Positions 48,557-57,277 of a stretch of DNA of 64,000 nt are shown in pieces. The translations under genes and the position numbers were made by a program. The notes below the pieces were generated by a model, which was not told the DNA's origin, did no database searches, and worked only from the letters and a program-made list of their open reading frames with translations. Source of the DNA: Shinella granuli (lineage in GTDB: Bacteria; Pseudomonadota; Alphaproteobacteria; Rhizobiales; Rhizobiaceae); NCBI RefSeq assembly GCF_004341885.1, contig NZ_SLVX01000003.1, positions 310,001-374,000 on the forward strand, in the 5' to 3' direction. The stretch's first letter is position 1. Every line of letters starts with the position of its first letter.

Positions 48557-49363
48557 ATGCCCGCTCCGAAAAACCGCTTCAAGCATGCGCTCCGCGAGGG
48601 TCGCGCGCAGATCGGCCTCTGGCAGGCGCTCGCCAATCCCTACACGGTCGAGATCTGCGCCGAGGCCGGCTACGACTGGTTGCTGCTCGATGCCGAGCAC
48701 GCGCCGAACGACGTGCCGCTGCTCGTCTCGCAGCTCCAGGCGATGAAGGGCACGGCAAGCCATGCCGTCATCCGCCCGCCGGTCGGCGAGACCTGGATCG
48801 TCAAGCAATTGCTGGATATCGGCGCGCAGACGCTGCTCATCCCGATGGTCGACAGCAAGGCGATGGCCGAGGCGATGGTGAAGGCGGTGCGCTATCCGCC
48901 GCATGGCGTGCGCGGCGTCGGCGCGGCGCTCGCCAGAGCCTCCGCTTTCAACCGCACGGCGGACTATCTGCAGACGGCGAACGCGGAAATCTGCCTGCTG
49001 CTGCAGGTCGAAAGCCGCGCCGGGCTGGAGGCGCTCGACGACATCGCCGGAACCGAGGGTGTGGACGGCGTCTTCATCGGTCCGGCCGACCTCGCCGCCG
49101 ACATGGGTTTCCTCGGCAGGCCGGGCGCGCCCGAAGTGCAGGCCGAGGTGGAAAAGGCGCTGAAGAAGATCCAGGGACACGGCAAGGCGGCGGGCATCCT
49201 CATCGGCGACCTCGGGCTTGCCAAGCGCTACCTGGAGCTCGGCGCCACCTTCGTCGCCATCGGCAACGACGTGACGCTGCTCGCCAATGCCACGACGAAG
49301 CTGCTCGCCGATTTCAAGGCCGCCGAGCCGGCGAAGACCCCGGCCGGCGCCAGGGTCTACTGA
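48557..49363 (+). CDS. hpaI: HpaI, 4-hydroxy-2-oxoheptanedioate aldolase
   Basis: A 268-residue class II aldolase that yields pyruvate and succinate semialdehyde, the end of the pathway. QIGLWQALANPYTVEICAEA at the start, LLLDAEHAPND with the active-site His, LLLQVESRAGLEALDDIAGT and VFIGPADLAADMG with metal-binding Glu/Asp are all present. GGTGGAAAG precedes ATG 48557. Confidence 0.96.
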   Translation: MPAPKNRFKHALREGRAQIGLWQALANPYTVEICAEAGYDWLLLDAEHAPNDVPLLVSQLQAMKGTASHAVIRPPVGETWIVKQLLDIGAQTLLIPMVDSKAMAEAMVKAVRYPPHGVRGVGAALARASAFNRTADYLQTANAEICLLLQVESRAGLEALDDIAGTEGVDGVFIGPADLAADMGFLGRPGAPEVQAEVEKALKKIQGHGKAAGILIGDLGLAKRYLELGATFVAIGNDVTLLANATTKLLADFKAAEPAKTPAGARVY

Positions 49364-49375
49364 TCCGGAATTGCC

Positions 49376-49879
49376 CTATTCCTCGCTGATCGCCTTGCCG
49401 TCGAGCTTGAGGGCGGCGAGTTCTTCCAGCATGTCGAGCAGTTCCTCGACGCGCTCGGCGCCGAAACGGGCGTCGATATCCGCATAGACGCGGCGGGAAT
49501 CCGGCATGACCTCGTCGATGACGGCCTGGCCGGCCGGCGCGAGCCTCAGCAGCACGCGGCGTCCGTCTTCCTTGTCCTTGTGCCGGGTGATCAGGCCACG
49601 CTCTTCCAGCGAACGCAGCATGCGCGTCAGGCTCGGCGCCAGGATGAAGGCCTTCTCCGCCACCTCCGTCGCATCGAGCGTGCCGGCTTCCGAAAGCGCA
49701 CGGATCACCCGCCATTGCTGTTCGGTCACGTCGTGGTCGGCAAGGATCGGCCGGAAATGGCTCATCACCGCCTCGCGCGCCTTCAGGAGACCGATCGCCA
49801 GCGAGCGGCGGCGCTCGCGCGGCAGCGCATCCTTCGTTTCGTCGGGGGTGTTCATGTCGAGAGGGGCACCGTTCGTCAT
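49376..49879 (-). CDS. hpaR: HpaR, MarR-family repressor of homoprotocatechuate genes
   Basis: A 167-residue MarR-family protein. HFRPILADHDVTEQQWRVIR, the recognition region AFILAPSLTRMLRSLEERGL and the wing RHKDKEDGRRVLLRL match HpaR. It converges on hpaI (12-base gap). ATG 49879 is chosen because AGAGGCAGG is upstream; another Met at 49855 lacks a ribosome site. It probably represses hpaFEDGHI at the palindrome at 43788 and is relieved by the aromatic acid. No copy of that palindrome is seen before hpaR itself. Confidence 0.93.
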   Translation of the reverse strand: MTNGAPLDMNTPDETKDALPRERRRSLAIGLLKAREAVMSHFRPILADHDVTEQQWRVIRALSEAGTLDATEVAEKAFILAPSLTRMLRSLEERGLITRHKDKEDGRRVLLRLAPAGQAVIDEVMPDSRRVYADIDARFGAERVEELLDMLEELAALKLDGKAISEE

Positions 49880-49983
49880 CCTGCCTCTATCCGCGATTTT
49901 TCCGGCCTGTGCAATGCACGGGGCAGTATAGAACAACGATCGACGGACCTGCGACAGGACGCCACGCACCATCGCCGCGTTGT

Positions 49984-49997
49984 TTGATTAAAGTCAA
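49984..49997 (+). promoter_or_regulatory. FNR/FixK-type box before the pseudoazurin gene
   Basis: TTGATTAAAGTCAA matches TTGAT-N4-ATCAA with one change (GTCAA). Its centre is about 80 bases before the GTG start, a suitable place for activation by FnrN/FixK/NnrR under low oxygen. Confidence 0.7.
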
Positions 49998-50068
49998 AGA
50001 GCTAGACCGTCGGCGGGTCTACTTCCTTGCTCATGAACGAGAGACGTTCGTCAGCAAGGAGAATTCCA

Positions 50069-50515
50069 GTGCGTATCATGGCAAAGAGCATCGTCGGCGC
50101 GGCAGCAGTCATTCTGGCGCTTGCGCTTCCGGCAGCAGCGGCAGATTTCGAAGTGCATATGCTGAACAAGGGTGCCGAAGGCGCCATGGTGTTCGAGCCG
50201 GCCTTCGTGAAGGTCGCCCCCGGCGATACCGTCACCTTCATCCCGACTGACAAGGGACACAATGTCGAGACGATCAAGGACATGATCCCCGAGGGGGCGG
50301 AAGCCTTCAAGAGCAAGATCAACGAGAACTTCAAGGTCACCTTCGACAAGCCCGGCGCCTATGGCGTCAAGTGCACGCCGCATGTCGGCATGGGCATGGT
50401 GGGCATCGTGGTCGTCGGTGATGCGCCGGCCAATCTCGATGCGGTCAAGACCGGCAAGCTGCCGAAGAAGGCCCGTGAGCGCATGGACGCCGCCATCGCC
50501 GCAGTCGGCCTGTAA
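50069..50515 (+). CDS. Pseudoazurin (periplasmic type-1 copper protein)
   Basis: A 148-residue precursor of a blue copper electron carrier, usually the donor to copper nitrite reductase. A signal peptide of about 23 residues ends in [10 protein letters not shown]. Copper ligands are His in DKGHNVETI, and Cys, His and Met in [15 protein letters not shown] 50069 is chosen because AAGGAG is seven bases upstream; ATG 50078 is possible. A strong terminator follows. No nirK or nor genes are visible in the window. Confidence 0.95.
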   Translation: MRIMAKSIVGAAAVILALALPAAAADFEVHMLNKGAEGAMVFEPAFVKVAPGDTVTFIPTDKGHNVETIKDMIPEGAEAFKSKINENFKVTFDKPGAYGVKCTPHVGMGMVGIVVVGDAPANLDAVKTGKLPKKARERMDAAIAAVGL

Positions 50516-50540
50516 CGGCCTCCTTTCGGAGCGGGGGCGG

Positions 50541-50572
50541 AACCCGGGGCGGAGCGATCCGCTCCGGGTTTT
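50541..50572 (+). terminator. Rho-independent terminator of the pseudoazurin gene
   Basis: AACCCGGGGCGGA pairs with TCCGCTCCGGGTT (one G-U pair) around the loop GCGA, followed by a T-run (TTTT at 50569-50572). A textbook intrinsic terminator. Confidence 0.9.
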
Positions 50573-50736
50573 CCTTGTCCGCCGATGAGGATGTACAGGA
50601 GGCCCTGCTTGTCTTCAGGCGCGTAGGGAGCAGCTCCGCACAAATTCCATTTTCTGCATGATATGGATTTGCACATTTAATTTTCTAATGGCATCGGCCC
50701 CTGCTAGTTTGACACCACGAACCAACGGGAACGCGC

Positions 50737-51408
50737 ATGCTGAAACTCGCCCTGCTGTCAGCCTGGCTTCTCCTTGCGGCTTTCTGTCCTCCCCTTCTTG
50801 CCGGCGAAACTGCCATGGACATGCAACTGCACAAGGCGGCCGCCGCCGATGACGCCGCCGCCATCAAGACGCTGCTCGCCAGGGGCGCCAGCATCGACGC
50901 GCGGGACGCCAGCGGCGCGACGGCACTGCTCGTCGCCACGCATGGCAACAGGGTGAACGCCGCCCGCGCGCTGATCGAGGCCGGCGCCGACGTCAACGCC
51001 AAGGACGCCATCAGCGACAGCCCCTATCTCTATGCCGGCGCGCGCGGCCATCTCGAGATCCTGAAGCTGACGCTTTCCCACGGCGCCGACCTCAAGAGCA
51101 CCAACCGCTATGGCGGCACCGCCATCATTCCGGCCGCCGAGCGCGGCCATGTCGAGACCGTCGACACGCTGATCAAGGCCGGCGCCGATGTCGATCATGT
51201 CAACCGCCTTGGCTGGACGGCGCTCCTGGAGGCGATCATCCTCAGTGACGGCGGGCCACGCCATGTCGAGATCGTCGCGCTGCTGATCGCCGCCGGCGCC
51301 GATGTCGAGCTTGCCGACAATGACGGCGTCAGCCCGCTCCGGCATGCCCGCGGCCGCGGCTATGACGAGATCGCCGCGCTGCTGGAAAAGGCTGGCGCGA
51401 AGAGATGA
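50737..51408 (+). CDS. Exported ankyrin-repeat protein
   Basis: A 223-residue protein with a signal peptide (about residues 1-22, WLLLAAFCPPLLAGE) and about five ankyrin repeats. The repeats have the usual pattern (DASGATALLVATHGNRVNAA; NRYGGTAIIPAAERGHVETV; NRLGWTALLEAI; NDGVSPLRHARGRGYDEI). It has no catalytic motif. It should be periplasmic and bind a partner protein. The next gene begins 60 bases later. Confidence 0.9.
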   Translation: MLKLALLSAWLLLAAFCPPLLAGETAMDMQLHKAAAADDAAAIKTLLARGASIDARDASGATALLVATHGNRVNAARALIEAGADVNAKDAISDSPYLYAGARGHLEILKLTLSHGADLKSTNRYGGTAIIPAAERGHVETVDTLIKAGADVDHVNRLGWTALLEAIILSDGGPRHVEIVALLIAAGADVELADNDGVSPLRHARGRGYDEIAALLEKAGAKR

Positions 51409-51468
51409 GCGGGCGACGAACGCCCCGCCGAAGACCACCGGAAACACGCAACCAAAGGGCCTGAGACG

Positions 51469-52305
51469 ATGCAACGAAGCTACTACTCCTCCCTCGGCGG
51501 GCACCCTCCGCAGAGCGACCTCCTGACCGGCCGCGCCGTCTTCACCGAGGCCTATGCGGTGATCCCCAAGGGGGTGATGCAGGACATCGTCACCAGCTTC
51601 CTGCCCTTCTGGAACGACACGCGCTGCTGGGTCATCGCCCGCCCGCTTTCCGGCTTTGCCGAGACCTTCTCGCAATATGTCATGGAAGTGGCGCCGGGCG
51701 GCGGCAGCGACCGGCCGGAGCAGGATCCCGAGGCCGAGGGCGTGCTCTTCGTCGTCGATGGCGAGGTGGAACTGACGCTGCCGACCGGCAAGCACGTGCT
51801 GCAGCCGGGCGGCTACGCCTTCCTGCCGCCGGCCCTGAAATGGTCGCTGCATAACCGCTCTGGCGTCCATGCCCGCTTCCACTGGATCCGCAAGGCCTAT
51901 GAGGCCGTCGATGGCCTTGCCCATCCCGAGCCGCTGATCCTCAACGAGAAGGACATCACCCCGGCGGCCATGCCCGGCACGAACGGCGGCTGGGCGACGA
52001 CGCGTTTCGTCGACCCGAACGACCTGCGCCACGACATGCATGTGACGATCGTCACGCTGATGCCCGGCGCCGTCATTCCCTTCGCGGAAACCCATGTCAT
52101 GGAGCACGGGCTCTACGTGCTGCAGGGCAAGGCCGTCTATCGCCTGAACCAGGACTGGGTGGAGGTGGAGGCCGGCGACTTCATGTGGCTGCGCGCCTTC
52201 TGCCCGCAGGCCTGCTATGCCGGCGGCCCCGGCCCGTTCCGCTACCTGCTCTACAAGGACGTCAACCGCCACATGAACCTGCGCCCCTTCGGCGGCCGCC
52301 GTTAG
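51469..52305 (+). CDS. allE: (S)-ureidoglycine aminohydrolase (AllE/UGHY), bicupin
   Basis: A 278-residue double-cupin enzyme that converts (S)-ureidoglycine to ureidoglycolate and ammonia in purine/allantoin breakdown. GVLFVVDGEVELTLPTGKHV is the first cupin; the second (PFAETHVMEHGLYVLQGKAV) carries the Mn-binding His, Glu and His. ATG 51469 gives MQRSYYSSLGGHP, normal for the family. The other allantoin genes are not in the window. Confidence 0.92.
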   Translation: MQRSYYSSLGGHPPQSDLLTGRAVFTEAYAVIPKGVMQDIVTSFLPFWNDTRCWVIARPLSGFAETFSQYVMEVAPGGGSDRPEQDPEAEGVLFVVDGEVELTLPTGKHVLQPGGYAFLPPALKWSLHNRSGVHARFHWIRKAYEAVDGLAHPEPLILNEKDITPAAMPGTNGGWATTRFVDPNDLRHDMHVTIVTLMPGAVIPFAETHVMEHGLYVLQGKAVYRLNQDWVEVEAGDFMWLRAFCPQACYAGGPGPFRYLLYKDVNRHMNLRPFGGRR

Positions 52306-52324
52306 GCCAGACGTCACCCGACCG

Positions 52325-52354
52325 GAAACCCGCGCCGCACCCGGCGCGGGTTTC
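52325..52354. terminator. Bidirectional terminator between allE and the MFS gene
   Basis: GAAACCCGCGCCG-cacc-CGGCGCGGGTTTC is a perfect 13-pair stem with T-rich sequence on one side and A-rich on the other. It lies between the two convergent stop codons. Confidence 0.88.
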
Positions 52355-52359
52355 TTCGT

Positions 52360-53574
52360 TCATGGGGTGGAGGGCATCGCCACCGGATAGTGCCGCGGGT
52401 CGAAGCGCAGATAGAGCAGCGCCGTTGCCAGCACGCAGCCGAGATGCAGCACCCAGCCCGCCGAAAAGCCGCCCGTCCAGTCGTGCAGCAGCGCCATCGC
52501 ATAGGGGCCGAGCGCGGCGATGAGGAAGCCGCCGCCCTGCATCAGCGCGGCCAGCGCACCGGCCTGCTCGGGCCGCGGCAGATGGTCGAGCGCGGTGACG
52601 ATGGCAAGCGCGAAGCTGCCGCCGAGGCCCGCGCCGCACAGCCCGGCCCACGCGGCCGGCGCCATGCCGGGAAGGACAGCAAGGCCGAAGAAACCGACGG
52701 CCTGGAAGAAGATCGTCAGCCAGAGCCAGCGACGGCGGTCGACATTGCCGCGCGCCAGGATGGGGAGGCCGAGCGCGGCGACGGCCTGACAGATCGCCAT
52801 GACGGCGACGAGATCGCTGCTGTCGGCGCTCGTCCAGCCCTGCGCCCGGTAATAGGGCGAAAGCCAGGCGATCATCGAGCAATAACCGGCATTGACCAGC
52901 CCGAAGGCGCCCATCAGCGCCCAGGTCCTCGGCCGGCGCAGGAGCCGCCACGTCAGCACGCCGTCAGGCCGGCTCGACTTCACGGCCGGCAGGATGCGCC
53001 AGGACGCGGCGAGCGCGACGGCAACCGGCAGCGCCAGCCAGGCGAGCGACGCCCGCCAGCCATAGCCGGCATGCACGAGCACCGGCATCAGCCGCGCCCC
53101 GAAGGCGCCGCCGGCCATGATCATCGCCGAATAGAGCCCCGTCACGATAGGCACGCTTGCCGGAAAGCGCGCCTTGATGATGCCGGGAAAGGCCGCCTGG
53201 ATGAAGGCGACGCCGATGCCGCAGAGCGCCGCCGTCACGATCAGCGACAGGCCGTCCCAGGCAACGAGGCGCAACGCCGAGCCGGCGAAGAGCACGGCCA
53301 GCGCGATCAGCAGGCCGCGCCGCGCGCCGAGCCGCACCAGAAGACCCGGCGCCACGAAGGCGCCGAGGCCCATCAGGAGCATCGGCAGCAGCGTCAGCAT
53401 CGCGATGCCGCCATAACCGAGGCCGGTATCCGCGCCGATCTCCGCCAGGATCGGCGCCGGGGCCGCAAGGAAGGGCCGGAGGTTGAGGCCGATCAGCACC
53501 ACCAGTGCAAGCATTACCCAATCGCGGCCGGAGCGCGTATCCGTCATGGTTCGACTTTCGTGCTGAAAAGACAT
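52360..53574 (-). CDS. CynX/NimT-type MFS transporter
   Basis: A 404-residue major-facilitator carrier with twelve predicted helices. The NLRPFLAAPAPILAEIGADT segment and the GIGVAFIQAAFPGIIKARFP block place it in the CynX/NimT (cyanate/2-nitroimidazole-type) family. The start is either ATG 53574 or ATG 53547; neither has a strong ribosome site. It is divergent from the LysR gene, which may regulate it. Substrate unknown. Confidence 0.88.
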   Translation of the reverse strand: MSFQHESRTMTDTRSGRDWVMLALVVLIGLNLRPFLAAPAPILAEIGADTGLGYGGIAMLTLLPMLLMGLGAFVAPGLLVRLGARRGLLIALAVLFAGSALRLVAWDGLSLIVTAALCGIGVAFIQAAFPGIIKARFPASVPIVTGLYSAMIMAGGAFGARLMPVLVHAGYGWRASLAWLALPVAVALAASWRILPAVKSSRPDGVLTWRLLRRPRTWALMGAFGLVNAGYCSMIAWLSPYYRAQGWTSADSSDLVAVMAICQAVAALGLPILARGNVDRRRWLWLTIFFQAVGFFGLAVLPGMAPAAWAGLCGAGLGGSFALAIVTALDHLPRPEQAGALAALMQGGGFLIAALGPYAMALLHDWTGGFSAGWVLHLGCVLATALLYLRFDPRHYPVAMPSTP

Positions 53575-53682
53575 GTCGGGCCGAGCGCGGCCGCCGACCT
53601 TCGCCTATCGCTACCATCCGCTTGAATCATGCGCAAATTAGATGTTTAGATAGCTGTCATTCCGATTTCCAATGGAGATCCC

Positions 53683-54546
53683 GTGCTCGATCCGCGCCTG
53701 CTCCGGGCCTTCGTGGCGATTGCCGATGCCGGCAGCTTCACCGCCGCGGCCGACCGCCTGCACATGACCCAGTCGACGATGAGCCAGCAGATCGCCCGCC
53801 TCGAGGAGGCGATCGGCCGGGAGCTGGTCGACCGCGCCGCGCGGCCCGTGCGCCTGACGGTGACCGGCGAACGCCTGCTTGGCCACGCCCGGCGCATCCT
53901 CGCGCTGCAGACCGAGGTGCTGACGCTGGTCGCGGAGACCTCCGGCACCACATCGGTGCGCATCGGCATGCCCGACGATATCGCGACGCCCGAAATGGCC
54001 CACGCCTTCGCCGCCTTCGCCAGGCGCCACAAGGAGGCGCGCCTCGACGTCACCACGGGGCTGCGCGCCGACCTGACGCGGCGCTACCGCTCCGGCGAAC
54101 TCGACATCGTCGTGCTCAAGGAGGACACGCCGAGCGCCGATAGCTGGGCGAGCTTCGAGGAACCGATCGCCTGGTTCACCGCGCTGGACGCGCCGGCGGA
54201 CCTGCCCGATCCCGTGCCGCTGGTCACCTTTCCGCCCGGCGGGCTCTACCGGGACGCCATGTTCGAACGCCTGGAGCGGGAACGGCGGCGCTGGTATGTC
54301 GCCTTCACCTCGGCCAGCCTGCGCAACGTGCTGATGGCCATCGAGGCCGGCCTCGGTCTCTCGCTGCTGCCCGTCGACGCGGCGAAGGAGTGGCGGGTGA
54401 AACGCTTTGCCGATTTTCCGCCGGAGCCGCCGGTCGTTGCCTCGCTCTATTCCTGGGAGCGGAACGGCATCGTGGGCGAGCTTGCAAGCGAGGTGCTCGA
54501 CATCCTCAAGCGGCATTTCGCGCGCGAAAGACACTCCGTCTCCTAG
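53683..54546 (+). CDS. LysR-family transcriptional regulator
   Basis: A 287-residue LTTR with an N-terminal winged HTH (LDPRLLRAFVAIADAGSFTA, then AADRLHMTQSTMSQQIARLE) and a C-terminal effector domain. GTG 53683 is preceded by AATGGAGATCCC. It is transcribed away from the MFS carrier over a 108-base gap, the classic layout for a LysR regulator and its target. Confidence 0.93.
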   Translation: MLDPRLLRAFVAIADAGSFTAAADRLHMTQSTMSQQIARLEEAIGRELVDRAARPVRLTVTGERLLGHARRILALQTEVLTLVAETSGTTSVRIGMPDDIATPEMAHAFAAFARRHKEARLDVTTGLRADLTRRYRSGELDIVVLKEDTPSADSWASFEEPIAWFTALDAPADLPDPVPLVTFPPGGLYRDAMFERLERERRRWYVAFTSASLRNVLMAIEAGLGLSLLPVDAAKEWRVKRFADFPPEPPVVASLYSWERNGIVGELASEVLDILKRHFARERHSVS

Positions 54547-54622
54547 CCCCGCGCACTCGCCGCACCGCCTGTGTTTCCCCGCATTGAAGGGCAGGACGGG
54601 CATAACGCCCTGAAAATGCCTT

Positions 54623-54648
54623 GGAACAATTCGGGAGGATTTGCGTTT
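54623..54648 (+). promoter_or_regulatory. EcfG-type general-stress promoter before the TreY-like gene
   Basis: GGAAC (54623-54627), 16 bases, then CGTTT (54644-54648) fits the alphaproteobacterial EcfG sigma consensus GGAAC-N16/17-CGTT. A perfect 10-pair inverted repeat TGCGTTTTCT-gaccg-AGAAAACGCA (54642-54666) overlaps the -10 and start region, so the mRNA leader would fold. Confidence 0.7.
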
Positions 54649-54681
54649 TCTGACCGAGAAAACGCATATGTCCAGGACCCC

Positions 54682-57234
54682 ATGACCCGCCCTTCCTCCA
54701 CCTATCGCCTCCAGTTCCGCAACGGCATGGACTTCGGGAAGGCGCGCCAACTGGTGTCCTATCTCCAGCATCTCGGCATCAGCCATCTCCACGCCTCGCC
54801 GGTGATGGCGGCCGCAAAGGGATCGTCCCATGGCCGCGATGTCATCGATCCCAACGCCGTCGATCCCGCCCTCGGCGGTCTCGACGGCTTGCGCCAGCTT
54901 GCCGGCGATCTCAAGGCACGGGGTCTCGGGCTCATCCTCGACATCGCACCGAACCATGTGGCCGCGAGCCTTGACAATCCCTGGTGGCACAGTGTCGTCA
55001 CCTGGGGCAAGGAAAGCCCGTTTTCCGGGCATTTCGATATCGACTGGTCGGAAAAGCTGACCTTGCCCGTTCTCGACGGGGATTTCGCAACGGAAGCAGC
55101 GGACGGCAAGATCCGCCTCGCACTCGATCCGGAACGGGGCGTCCTGGCGCTGTGCTACCGCGGCAACTTCTATCCCCTGCATCCCGAGACCTGCCGGCAG
55201 GCCCTCGCGGCGCATGAGGAACTATTGCTGATCGCCGCCCCGACGGCGGCTTTCGAAGGCACGACCACCCGTACCGGCCCGCTCGCCTTTGTCGACGAGC
55301 AGGAAGTCGTGGCCCGCATCCTTGCCGAAATCTCGCGCGACCCGAAGCGGGTCGCGGCTATCCACGAGGCGCAGCCGTGGCGGCTGGTGGAACGAAAGAC
55401 GGCGCGCCGGCAAGCCGGCTATCGGCGCCTGTCCGGGTCCGCCGACCTTGTCGGGCTGCGCCTCGACGACGCCAGGGTCTTCGACGACGCTCACCGGCTG
55501 GTCATCGATCTCGTCCGCGAAGGCACGGTGGACGGGCTGGCCATTCTTCACATCGATGGCTTCGCCGATCCGCGCGCCTATCTGGAGCGGCTGCGCGCTG
55601 CCGTCGGCCCGGCCTATCTGATCGTCGACAAGCGCCTTGCCGACAGCGAGCGGCTCGCGGCGGAATGGCCGGTCCACGGCACGACGGGCGGGGAAATCAT
55701 CACCGCCCTTACGGGCATGATGACCGGCCATGCCTGCGGCCCGTCCGATGGCGGCCTGCGGACGGAAACGGCCAGGGAGTCCTGCAAACGGCAGATCCTC
55801 ATGACGGATTTCGAAAGCGAGGCCGGGCAGCTTACCCTCCTGGCGAAAACCCTCGCCGACCGCACTCATGCCGACCTTTCCCGCAGCTCCCTTGCCGAGG
55901 CGATCCGCGCCCTGATCGTCGCCCTGCCCGTCGCACGAACCTATGCGACCGCCACCCATATCAGCGACCGCGACCGCGAGATCATCGCAACGGCCCGGCA
56001 GCACGCGCAGGAGGGCAACCGGCCGGAAGTCCGCGAGGCGATCGATTTCGTCTGGGAACTGCTGGCCGACGACAGGGTCCCGGTCACGCTCGCCGGCTGC
56101 GGCGAGTTCCGCGCCCGCTTCCAGCAGTTGAGCGGCTGCGTTGCGGCAAGGGTGCCGGACGACGCGCTTCTCTCCCGGGACATGGCGGCCTGCTTGTCTG
56201 ACACGCCGGCGAACGGTCCCGCGGCATTTCACGCGTCCATGCGGGCGCGCGCCGAAGCCATGCCGCACGGCCTGTCCGCGATCGCGCCGTTTGGCGCGGC
56301 CTGTGGCGGAGACACCAGGGCCCGCCTCCACGCCCTCGCCGAGGCGCCGGACATCTGGCACAGCGCAACGGGACGCTGGTCCGCCCTCAGCGCAAGCAGG
56401 CTGCACGACCCTGCCGGCCGGATCAACCCGGCGCCCGATACGGAACGGCTGCTCTACAATGCCATCGCCGCCATCTGGCCGATCGCCGGTCTTCAGGATA
56501 ACGCGGCGATCCGCGCCCTTGCCGCCGATCTGAAAGCCTTCATACGGCGCCAGGGGCGCATCGGCCCGCAAGGCCGCGAACCGGACACCAATCCAGGGCA
56601 GGCGCTTGCCGGCGTCGTCGAAGGCCTGTTCGGGAACGACGCGTTCCTCCGCGATCTCGACGCGACCCTGCCGCCCTTCATCGATGCCGGCCTGATGAAC
56701 GCCCTCGCGCAAACGCTGATCAAGCTGACCATGCCGGGCGTTCCGGATATACGGCAGGGCAGCGAACGCGGCGATTTCTCCCTGCGGCAGGCAGGCCACC
56801 GCGTGTTCATGCCGCCCTCCGGCATTCTCTCGGAAAAGCCGCCCGCGACCCGGACCGCTTTCTCCGCCTACAAACAATGGCTGGTCGCGGCCGTTCTCGC
56901 CGCGCGGATGAAGGATCCGGAAGGTCCGTTCGCCGGGCCTTACCTTCCGCTCGACCTTTCGGATGGCGGCGCACAGGCCCTCGCCTTCCTGCGCGGCGTA
57001 CCGCAGGCCTTCGCCATTACCGTCGCCCCGCGCCGCACCTTCGGCAAGACGAACCCCGGCAACCTGCATCTGACGGAAGACGCCACGCGCGGCATTTCCA
57101 TCACCATCCCCGACCGCTTCCACGGGCGCGCCGTGCGGTCCGTGCTCGATGGCCGTCTATTACGGCTGGACGGCGACATGCCGCTCACCGAGGCTCTTGC
57201 GGGCGAGCCTGTCGCCCTCTTCATCAGCGCCTGA
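54682..57234 (+). CDS. TreY-family (maltooligosyltrehalose synthase) homologue lacking GH13 catalytic residues
   Basis: This 850-residue protein matches TreY along its length: STYRLQFRNGMDF, LGISHLHASPVMAA, GLILDIAPNHVAAS (GH13 region I) and the ending blocks MPGVPDIRQGSE and PLDLSDGGA. The three catalytic positions are changed. Region II, normally GLRIDHPDGL with the nucleophile Asp, reads GLAILHIDGF. The acid/base Glu in VVEKIL is Asp (LIVDKRL). Region IV, normally ATHDTKR with the third Asp, reads ATHISDR. It can hardly be an active synthase of the known kind. ATG 54682 follows TCCAGGACCCC; no treZ or treX is adjacent. An EcfG-type promoter suggests stress expression. It may bind a glucan or act as a regulator, or be a recent loss of function. 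Confidence 0.88.
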   Translation: MTRPSSTYRLQFRNGMDFGKARQLVSYLQHLGISHLHASPVMAAAKGSSHGRDVIDPNAVDPALGGLDGLRQLAGDLKARGLGLILDIAPNHVAASLDNPWWHSVVTWGKESPFSGHFDIDWSEKLTLPVLDGDFATEAADGKIRLALDPERGVLALCYRGNFYPLHPETCRQALAAHEELLLIAAPTAAFEGTTTRTGPLAFVDEQEVVARILAEISRDPKRVAAIHEAQPWRLVERKTARRQAGYRRLSGSADLVGLRLDDARVFDDAHRLVIDLVREGTVDGLAILHIDGFADPRAYLERLRAAVGPAYLIVDKRLADSERLAAEWPVHGTTGGEIITALTGMMTGHACGPSDGGLRTETARESCKRQILMTDFESEAGQLTLLAKTLADRTHADLSRSSLAEAIRALIVALPVARTYATATHISDRDREIIATARQHAQEGNRPEVREAIDFVWELLADDRVPVTLAGCGEFRARFQQLSGCVAARVPDDALLSRDMAACLSDTPANGPAAFHASMRARAEAMPHGLSAIAPFGAACGGDTRARLHALAEAPDIWHSATGRWSALSASRLHDPAGRINPAPDTERLLYNAIAAIWPIAGLQDNAAIRALAADLKAFIRRQGRIGPQGREPDTNPGQALAGVVEGLFGNDAFLRDLDATLPPFIDAGLMNALAQTLIKLTMPGVPDIRQGSERGDFSLRQAGHRVFMPPSGILSEKPPATRTAFSAYKQWLVAAVLAARMKDPEGPFAGPYLPLDLSDGGAQALAFLRGVPQAFAITVAPRRTFGKTNPGNLHLTEDATRGISITIPDRFHGRAVRSVLDGRLLRLDGDMPLTEALAGEPVALFISA

Positions 57235-57277
57235 AGCCATTCCGGCAAAGCGAAACGCCTTACGGAGAAACAGGCGC

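Noticed and set aside
49880-49930. HpaR autoregulatory operator before hpaR
   Set aside because: I looked for a second TATTTAACATGTTAAATA-like site; only a short GTGCA-a-TGCAC repeat (49909-49919) is present, unlike the hpaF palindrome.
54682-57234. Ordinary functional treY
   Set aside because: The three catalytic acids are replaced, so the standard annotation as maltooligosyltrehalose synthase would mislead.
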